Program-made: the position numbers and the translations under genes
From: Beta vulgaris subsp. vulgaris
Taxonomy: Eukaryota > Streptophyta > Magnoliopsida > Caryophyllales > Amaranthaceae
Reading direction: 5' to 3'
Assembly: GCF_026745355.1 (NCBI RefSeq)
Contig: NC_079209.1
Location: forward strand, 26,501,763 to 26,565,762
Length of the DNA stretch: 64,000 nucleotides
The notes under the pieces: model-generated
What the model saw: only the letters and a program-made list of their open reading frames with translations
Told to the model about the DNA's origin: nothing
The model's database searches: none
Shown here: in pieces, positions 56,158 through 64,000 of the stretch
Position numbering within the stretch: the first letter of the stretch is position 1
Layout of the letters: the number at the start of each line of letters is the position of its first letter

Positions 56158-56640
56158 GGTGTAGCATTTGATTAATGCAGAACAAGTTAATAAAATAATA
56201 AGAATGAAAAAAACGATAAAGAAAATAAACAGGAAGAACACAAAGATTTACGTGTTTCGACAAATTAAACCTACATCCAAAGTTGGGGGATTCGAGAGAT
56301 TCTTCATTATAATGCACAAAAATAAAAGAGAATATATAAGCTAGGAGTACAAAAATTCCAATGGCTTAGAGTGTATGTGTCAGACGATAATCACCAAGAT
56401 GGTCCTTTTATAACATAAAGATACCCTAATAAACCCAAGAATAATCTCCTAGTATAACTCTAATGACGGCTTAATAAACTTAAGGTAAAAATTAGAATAA
56501 CCCGTGAAAAACAATGTGTCGCACGATCGTCCGCACCAATACACCCGGTCCGGCTAAAAGTCGCTCGGTCGTTGGAATTGGGCATACGACCTGTCGTTGT
56601 AAAACTCTTGGAATAAGCTATATCACCTCCAATTTGAATC
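56158..56640 (-). repeat. LTR-like fragment, probably a solo LTR
   Basis: In minus sense it has LTR features in order: TATA-like TTATAAAAGGACC near 56410, then CTTTTATTTTTGTGCATTAT, ACGTAAATCTTTGTGTTCTT near 56250, and an end at ...AATGCTACA (56158). That ACGT(A/G)-AATCTTTGTGTT word is common in plant retroelement LTRs. The other edge and target duplication were not found, so the boundaries are approximate. Confidence 0.35.
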
Positions 56641-56968
56641 ACATCAAAAAAAATTATATATTGAGAGATATGTGCATTCAAGGTCAACCTTATGCCATTT
56701 TCACAATATTTCAAATCACAAATAACACTTACTCTGAATCAGAAAATACCCAATTTAAAATTGACCAGACTTACTAACGAAACCTCCAATTGACTTGATC
56801 CAAAATGAAAATGACCCGAATTAAACCCGTTCATTAATTACCACCAAATAATACGAAATTCAATACTCATTGATTACATAGAAGTATTATATTATCTTAT
56901 ACATAAGGAATAACAAATCAAACAAGATTAGTTCTTGAATAGTAGTTATTATGCAAGCATATCATCTA
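56641..56968. other. AT-rich intergenic stretch
   Basis: Nothing supported. Confidence 0.5.
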
Positions 56969-57530
56969 ATGAGAATCCTCTTATGGTGAGAAACGTGAGA
57001 AACCAAAATTTCATAAAATGAGCCAAAAAAAGGGTGAAAAGCATAAAATGACTTGAAAACATTAAATGGGGAAAAAACGTAAAGTGGGCGAAAATGTAGT
57101 ATGGAAAAAACATAAAATGAGAAAAAAAAAAAAAGTTAAATGAGCAAAAATGAAAAATAAACAAAACATAAAATGAGCAAAAACGTTGCGGATGGGTTCT
57201 AATGAGAACCCTCTTATGATGAGAAGCGTGAGAACCACTTAAAATGAGAAAAAAAAAACCTCATAAAATAAGCCCAAAAAAAAAATGACTCAAAAACATT
57301 GAATGAGCAAAAACGTAAATTGGGCAAAGATGTAAAATGAGAAAAACGTAAATGAGAGGAAAAAAAGTTAAATGAGCAAAAATGAAAAATAAGCAAAACG
57401 TAAAATGAGCAAAAATGTTGCGAAATGAGCATATAAATGTTAAACGAGGAGAAACATAAAGTAAGCAAAACATAAAATGGGCAAAAACATTGTAAAATGA
57501 GAAAAATCTTCGTAAAATGAGGAAAAATAA
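56969..57530. repeat. AAATGAGCAAAAACGTA minisatellite in two blocks
   Basis: AGAATCCTCTTATGGTGAGA (near 56970) and AGAACCCTCTTATGATGAGA (near 57206) head two blocks of about 230 bases. Each is filled with short units such as AAAATGAGCAAAAATGAAAA and CGTAAAATGAGC. Minus-strand Phe-rich frames are by-products. Confidence 0.8.
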
Positions 57531-57868
57531 GTAGTTCTCACCGTAATGGTGGTTCTCATATGAACTTAAACATATATCATACATATAAGTGAGTTCATAT
57601 GAGAATGCATACTTATGTGAGAAATGAGAATGAATTTTACACGCTATAACTCTTATGAATAAGTAAAGGAACTCTAATGAAAAAGTGATGTACCTCCAAA
57701 AACAAAATATTTGAAAAAAAAATTTAAAAAAAAAACAATTTTTTTTTTTTGAATTCAAATTTTTTTTAGAGAGATATAACTCTAATGAACAAGTGTTGTA
57801 ACTCTAAACTAATCATGTGGTTGAGATTCATTCTCGTTTCCCATGTAAGGAGCATTCTCATGTGATCT

Positions 57869-57912
57869 TGCCCCCCCCCCCCTCTCTCTCTCTCTCCTCT
57901 TCTCTTCTCTCT

Positions 57913-58006
<94 letters not shown>

Positions 58007-58151
58007 CATATATATGTATGTACATATATATGTATGTACATATATATGTATGTATGTATATATATATATGTATGTATATATATATATGTATATGTATATA
58101 TATATGTATATGTATATATATATGTATATGATATATATATGTATATGTATA

Positions 58152-58210
<59 letters not shown>

Positions 58211-58230
58211 GTATATATATATAGTATATA
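57869..58230. repeat. C/CT/TA microsatellite complex
   Basis: A C-run (about 57870-57880), then (CT)n, then about 85 bases of perfect (TA)n, then TATATATGTATGTACA-type imperfect repeats to about 58230. Length is likely unstable, and the assembled length may not be reliable. The Tyr/Ile and Val/Cys-rich frames across it are not genes. Confidence 0.93.
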
Positions 58231-58831
58231 TTATATTTTCTTTTTATACATATATTTTCATACATACATATATTTTCACATATACTATATTTTCTTTTTA
58301 TATACCTATCATACTATATTTTCTCTTTATATAACTATCATACATATATTTTCATCAAATTTTAGAAGTGATTTCAAAGTAACAATAAATGTATATGCAC
58401 ATACAACCATCTAGATCAGGACTTTGACATATATTTTTGTATATATAAACATGACATATATAGCCTTAGATGAGTTAATATGATATTTCGAATAAGTTTC
58501 GAATTTGTTGAACAAAAGATTTTATGACTAAATTCGAACATGAACAAACTTGATAGTGACCCGATTTGATGTATCATATCTAAAAATGAAACAGATCTTG
58601 ACAGGAAACTAACAATGAGACGACTCGACTACTATCCACCTCAAATTTGTCTCCAACAAGAAATTAACCTGCCAGCCATCAAGAACCGATTGTATATTGG
58701 AAATTTAAAACTAACAACTGAAATCCAAAATCCCCATCAACTCAAAATTGATCAAACCGAGCTTAATTTGCATATAAAAGGTTAAACCGATCAAAATTTA
58801 ACCCAACCAAATTAAAATCTAACATGATTTA
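58231..58831. other. AT-rich intergenic stretch
   Basis: TTTTCTTTTTATA-CATA words repeat near 58240-58340. The rest shows nothing I can support. Confidence 0.55.
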
Positions 58832-59319
58832 TGCTCCGTTTGGTAGGATGTAAAACACTTTCAACTGAAAATGAGTTTTCATTGAAAACCTTTTATATGG
58901 AAAAACTTAATTTCATAAGCATTTTCCATTGTTTGGTTTCATGGTAAATGATTTTCCACTATAAGCATTTTCCTTCGTTTGGTTCAATGGAAAATCAGTT
59001 TCAACTATTAATCTAGTTGCTACCTCTTGATTGTGTAGTTATTGTTTTTTTTGTTACTTTTTCTATAACTCATATATAAATATATATCTATTGGCTTTCT
59101 TAAATTATTATTGGAAGGTGAATATCTATGTAAATTTTTTGAATTTTTTTTCAAGCAAATAATATAACATTTTGCTAGAAAACAATGTCTTTCTTATAAC
59201 ATTGTCAAAGTTTATAACATATCATAGCACATTACTATTGAGACTATTAGGCATAGCAATAGTCCACACAAAAACCTTCAAAATAGTAGATAGTTCACAA
59301 CACAAAGTTAGCTACTAAA

Positions 59320-60694
59320 CTAGAGTAAAGTCTTGACATATTTTTGAAGCCAAAGCTTGCGAAGAGGTTCACTTTTGGTCAAGAAAGCTTTAGCAAGCAT
59401 CTCAGGCTCAACTAAATGGTCAAAAGCGGCAACACGGATAGCTTCTTCAATGTCATCCATCTTCATGATTTCCTCATAAAGTTTCTACACATCAAGTTGA
59501 TTGTCCGAATTGTTTTTCAAAGCACTAACAACTTCTCCTAGTTGAGTAGAGATATGTTGCAAATCACCCCCTTCATCTTCAACTCGAGGCCTCTTCCTAT
59601 GAGATCTCGGCTCAGAAGAAGTTCCTATGTCTGCTTTGGTAGACTTAATTTCAGTACTAGGCTGCTCACTTGAAGTATTTTGAATATCACCGAATGTGTT
59701 CGAGAAATTACCTCATGCCATGTCCATAGCCACCACTATTGCTATCTCCTCATACATATCAATTTTCTTGTTCAAATATTTGTCATGTGATCGATATTGC
59801 TGTTAAGTAACGGAAGAAAATTAACAAATTTCTTATTGTCACATATAACTAAAATATTTCACAAGATAAGAAGCTACTCCATTACCATAATAAATATCAT
59901 TGTAAAACAAAATAAAAACATTTGAAACTATAAACAATGTTGTTGCCTCACAAAAGAGAAGTGGCAAAGATAGAATATCAAAGGAGTGTAGACTAAACAT
60001 GCCAATCAGTTTATAAAACTTATAGGACAAAATTGCAACCAAAGAAAACAAGAAAAAAATTGCAACCAAAGAAAGCAAGAAAAGAGTTTGAACATAGTGA
60101 CATAAACTAAATATCTAGGCTCTTCATTGGCTTCATATAACTAGCCACACAAACTAGTGTTCCTATTCGTAATCATTTTGGACCTGATGCTTTCGAGCAA
60201 ATTTGAACACTAACTAATCTTCAGTTTAATCAAGTAAGATGAACCAGAGAACAGTATAGCAGCCCACAACATATTATTACCACACACAAACACAGTTATA
60301 TGCTAATACATAACAAAGAAACAAAAAAAAAGATAGTGTAAAGGAGAGACTGATCAACTAAAGCATACCTGAACATAAGCAAGATATTTTCTAGGAGACA
60401 CAATTATCATCTTTATATTATCATCCCAACCAAATTAAACCCGGAGTTTCCCCAAACTTGTGGTATAGTTCCCCAAGCAGTTCTCAGTGTCCTCATGTGA
60501 TTCTCAATGTGGTCAGCATTGCAAGTAGTTTGAAACTTCTCTGAAATTAACTTTGCAGCAGCTACAAAGGAACTAGTTCTGAAAGTGTTATTTGGTCGGT
60601 TTCCTTTTTTCACTTCTTTCGCAAGAAATCCCAATAATTCCCTGGACATTTGCTTTGACCAACGGAAGTTAAATTTCTTCTCTTCTTTCACCAC
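59320..60694 (-). pseudogene. PIF/Harbinger ORF2: Myb/SANT-like DNA-binding protein
   Basis: The N-terminal exon (60694-60413 open) carries the trihelix-like FRWSKQMSRELLGFLAKEV, SFVAAAKLISEKFQTTC and HIENHMRTLRTAWGTI, the Myb_DNA-bind_3 pattern. The C-terminal part lies near 59640-59325 in minus sense, with LYEEIMKMDDIEEAIRVAAF, VEPEMLAKAFLTKS and LRKLWLQKYVKTLL, the usual helical tail. A basic/Ser-rich linker (EPRSHRKRPRVEDEG) precedes it. In the superfamily this protein recognises element ends and brings the transposase into the nucleus. An in-frame stop (NQLDV followed by TAG) before LYEEI suggests decay. Splice borders between the two parts are not resolved. Confidence 0.72.
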
Positions 60695-61121
60695 CTGATA
60701 ACATTATCAACATCCTTAAGTTAGTAAGAAAATAACATAAAAATTTGGAACAACTGTACTTGAGTAAACAAAGTTATAAAGATGATGTACCACCTGGTTA
60801 AACAACTGTAGTTGATACCCCCTGAATACATAATAAGGCAAAGCAAGTATTTCCATTTATGCATTCAAGATTATAGTAGCAACACATACAACTGAAGAAG
60901 CAGGGAACCATCTAATTAGAAAATAGGAACATCAACAGGTTCACCACCAAAATAACTATCTAATTTACAATTTCCAGAAATGTTCAACATCCCAAAAACT
61001 AACTCAAAGCTCAAGAACACCAAGGTGACAAAAAGAAACATTTATACATGTACTATAATGAAAAAGTTCATGAAATTCGACGCTTTTTATACACATCCCA
61101 CATACCTAAAGCTGTGGCATC

Positions 61122-62458
61122 TCACCTTTTTGCACATTCTTTGTATTCTTCATGCACTTCCCTTCGAGTAAGTGATGGTCTGGTGTCTCGTGAATCAACA
61201 TCAAAGCTTGCAACAATCTCTAAGTCCGCCTCTCTTGTAATTGAGTCATTTGGATCAACTCCCCTACGGTAATTATGTATCACACAGTAAGCAAGAACCA
61301 CATCCACTTGAGTTTTAAATGACCAAAATGGCTCTGTATCTAAGACACGAAATCGCTTCTTTAGAACTCCAAACGCCCTCTCTATACACATTCTTAGTGA
61401 AGAGTGCCGAAGATTAAATAATTCTCGTTCATTTTCGGGAGGGTTGTTGGTATACTCTTTCAAATGATAACACACTCGCCTATATGGAGGCATAAATCCT
61501 TTACAATCACCATATCCTACGTCGGCAAGATAGTACTTCCCTACATTGATAAATCATCATCAATTTTCCAATCAATTTAAGTGAACTACACCATAATTAG
61601 TAACAATAGAAAAAGCGTTAAAAAATTACTTTCAGGAACCTTAAACCCCTCTTAACTACATCACTTAAAACCCTTGAATCATGGGCAGATTCCTCCCAAC
61701 AAGCAAGCATAAAAGTGAATTTCAAGTCAAAATCAACTGCTGCTAAGACATTCTATGCAGTCTTATCCTTTCTTCCCCGAAATCGATCTTGCATCTCAAT
61801 AGGAATATATGCACGTACATGGATACCATCTATAGCCCTATAAAATCTTCAAACCAAGGAAAAAACCTTGAATTGTTCCGAATTTCAGGTTGCACAAAAG
61901 TATATGTTGGTTTAACAACATATGGGTTGCATGGAACACAATATGGAAGTAGTAATGTATAGTCCAAGTAGATCCAAATAATCTTCCCCCCGGCTGCTCG
62001 AAATCTTACATTATGACCCAACAAGTATAAAAATACCAATACTTGCTCCCTAAAACTCATTTGGTTACTTTTCGTCAAAAGTCCCCTTTCAACTAAAACA
62101 TCACATAAGCCAAAAAAAAAGCACTACGCCTCATAGGAATTTGCCCAAGAGTCAAGACAATGAGAGTCGCCACAATATAAAACACTATTGATATTAGCCT
62201 CCTTCAAACTATCCCGGTTTACATAAGATTGTCTAACTATTTTAGGTCTTTTGGTCCTAGACTTATCTACTTCAATTAAAGCAAGGAAGGAAGCAATAAT
62301 GGCAGCAACAACACCTATAATCATGCCTTTATGGATCATCTAAAAATATTGACAAATCAAAGATTTTAGTTCCAAAATAGAGAAGCTAGACAAATAACAT
62401 ATAATAGATGCGAAAAGAGTAATATTACCTGCGACTTTTGAACATCATTCGACTCCAT
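61122..62458 (-). pseudogene. PIF/Harbinger DDE transposase (HARBI1-like)
   Basis: The start is MESNDVQKSQ at 62458-62429, with a donor CAG|GTAATA. Exon 2 begins at 62339 after TTTTTAG and runs through QSYVNRDSLKEANINSVLYC. A frameshift near 62135 follows, then LTKSNQMSFREQVLVFLYLL and HNVRFRAAGG at 62078-61965. The catalytic domain has AIDGIHVRAY near 61830 (first Asp), SAHDSRVLSD near 61690 (second Asp) and, after YYLADVGYGDCKGF near 61520, CIERAFGVLKKRFRVL near 61390 (Glu). All three DDE residues are present. A TAG replaces the usual Gln before NVLAAVDFD, and there is at least one more frameshift, so the copy is probably dead. The stop codon is near 61122. Confidence 0.84.
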
Positions 62459-63581
62459 AACAGCTCAAAAAAATGCCAACAACTTGAATTATGCAATCAT
62501 GAAGTAAACACCTCATCATTATCGTTTCTCAAAAAAAAAATCCAAAATGCTTTTAAAATATTACAACTCAACTAATAATATAATTTGAACTTATATGTAT
62601 GCATAACACCTTAGTACTAAAATCTATAATTTTTGAATTCATAACACCTTAGTACCATAGTTATATGTTGGTCTTTGTGTAGTTGACTAGTTGGTATATA
62701 TGGAATAATATTAAATGAAAATAGGAGAGTGTTTCATTTGCTTGTACTATTAGCTATTATTTACATGCACTAGATTTAGAGAAGCGCATCATGCACACCC
62801 GCTCAAATAACTAGCTAATTTTCATCGAGAAAATATATCAAACATCTTGTGTGCATGACATTAGATATTATTATTGAGACTAAAAAAATATAAAAAAACC
62901 TCTAGCAGAAGACACTAGCATCATCAAGGTAACTTTAGCAGAAGCACTCTCACAATTCGGGCAAGTGATATAAGGTAACTTTAGCATCATCAAGCAACCC
63001 CCCCCCCCCCTGAAAACCATACAATCGATCTAAATTGTACAAAAATCGATCAAAAATTTATACTATTCTAATTCACACAAATATGCACATATGTATTATA
63101 ATATGTAAATTCGAATTTTAAAAAAAAAGTTATTAATAAAGCAAATATAGAGATACACAATAATCAAAAATCAAATAAAACCCTAAATTATACCAAAACA
63201 ACCATAAAATTGATCGAAATTGCAGCAAACCAATCCTAAAATCATTAGAATTTCCAGCAAAAAAACCCTAAAATCATTCGAATTTGCGCAATAACAGATT
63301 AACAATGAAGAGAATATAGATTAAAACAACGAGATTTACCGGATTTCTATGAGATTGAGAAGATGAGTTGAGAGAAGATTGAGTAGCGTCAAGATGAGTT
63401 AAGAAGATTGGCGTGAAACATTTAAGTTTGAGATAGAAAAAAAAAACGTAATTTACTTTCAGATTTTAGGGAAAATGTTTTCAGTTGGATAGAAAACAAC
63501 ATTTCACCCCAAGTTTTTCATTTTATTATCCAGCCCATATCAAACAATGTAAAATAGAGAAAACTGTTTACCAAAGCCTTA

Positions 63582-64000
63582 ATCAAACCTAGTGTAAAGG
63601 ATACGTTGACTCAAGATGTCCCAATCCAAAGTTGATCTAAAATAGAAGATAACCCGACATAACTAAGTTTCCAAATCGACACGTCTTACTCCGTAGGCTA
63701 TAGCGGTATAGCCCAAGATGAAAAGGAATTGAGGCGGACACTTTGTGTGCCGACTGTAGTGTCGACTGATACACGTGGGTGAATAACATTAACAAATAAA
63801 TAAATAAAGCGCCTACAACTCCAATTCGGCTAAAGAGTTTGTTAGTGCAGAGTTAATTCAGTGTGCATGCTAAAATATCATTTTTCACGTGTTACTTTTC
63901 CTAGAATAACTTCCAGCCCATTCATAGGCATCTACTAGTAGTACTTTGTCAATTTTGAATTTGTCATGACCCCACCTCCAGCCCCCGAATATAAATTACG
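63582..64000. other. right-edge flank
   Basis: No gene is supported. CACGTGGGTGAA (63773) and CACGTGTTAC (63887) contain G-box-like cores, and GAATATAAATTACG at the very edge contains a TATA-like word. A promoter for a gene to the right is possible but unproven. Confidence 0.3.

Larger units (their letters stand above)
58832..63578 (-). mobile_element. PIF/Harbinger DNA transposon, 4.75 kb, TSD TTA
   Basis: TTA lies on both sides (58829-58831 and 63579-63581), the fixed 3-bp target of this superfamily. The ends are imperfect inverted repeats, TGCTCCGTTTGGTA at the left and, in complement, GGCTTTGGTAAACAG at the right. Subterminal TTTTCAACTGAAAA and TTTTCAGTTGGATAGAAAA words are also inverted. 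The two genes expected of the group are present, both on the minus strand: a DDE transposase and a Myb/SANT-like protein. Confidence 0.86.

Noticed and set aside
57766..58414. Tyr/Ile-rich frames of 90-138 codons
   Set aside because: They arise from the TA/TATATGTA microsatellite.
63770..64000. Promoter with G-box cores and a TATA-like word at the right edge
   Set aside because: No downstream gene is in the window, and such words are frequent by chance in AT-rich DNA.

Overview
The window is nuclear DNA of a flowering plant, most likely a eudicot. It is AT-rich, has spliced genes with GT..AG introns, and carries plant-type transposable elements of nearly every order. Some low-complexity 'gataag/ttcaaataag' tracts remind me of Caryophyllales genomes, but that is only an impression. 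No bacterial-type operon, CRISPR array, phage or plasmid feature is present. Most of the window is transposon sequence, much of it nested, and I recognise only one host gene with confidence.

Layout. 1-4267: the 5' half of a minus-strand Ty1/copia element (LTR 3923-4267, tRNA-iMet primer site, broken gag) split by a 2.9 kb Mutator-like (MULE) element (962-3880) with a perfect 9-bp target duplication next to the gag start codon. 4268-15932: an AT-rich spacer, then a foldback MULE-type element holding a complete but decayed Ty3/gypsy chromovirus (5177-15163, TSD TACTT), which itself holds a 4.7 kb hAT-like element (6446-11172, TSD CTATGGAG) carrying a tRNA-like pseudogene. 16255-25580: the last three exons of a plus-strand host gene for a DUF1365-family protein. 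Its last intron holds copia and Tat-type gypsy remnants and a 550-bp MULE foldback. 25581-28616: 3' flank, small foldback elements, a compound inverted TRIM retrotransposon (27517-28217) and a Stowaway-like MITE.

28617-50747: a tandem array of 1.6 kb non-coding units (unit 1 interrupted by a MULE foldback), followed by a CACTA (En/Spm) element. Part of the array plus most of the CACTA element is present twice, as an 8.25-8.31 kb tandem duplication with a CTAAACA junction. Each CACTA copy has hairpin subterminal repeats, a multi-exon minus-strand gene joining an En/Spm (Ptta) domain to an Ulp1-like cysteine protease, intronic 160-bp iterons and a strongly strand-asymmetric G-rich array. 50748-53990: iterons and a truncated tnp2 transposase pseudogene of another CACTA copy. 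53990-58831: AT-rich intergenic DNA with simple repeats, a possible LTR fragment and an unidentified cysteine-rich gene remnant. 58832-63578: a PIF/Harbinger element (TSD TTA) with its DDE transposase and Myb/SANT-like partner gene, both on the minus strand. 63582-64000: flank with no supported gene.

Almost every transposon gene carries frameshifts or stops. The two copies of the tandem duplication differ by many one-base indels, so some frameshifts may be sequencing or assembly error rather than biological decay.
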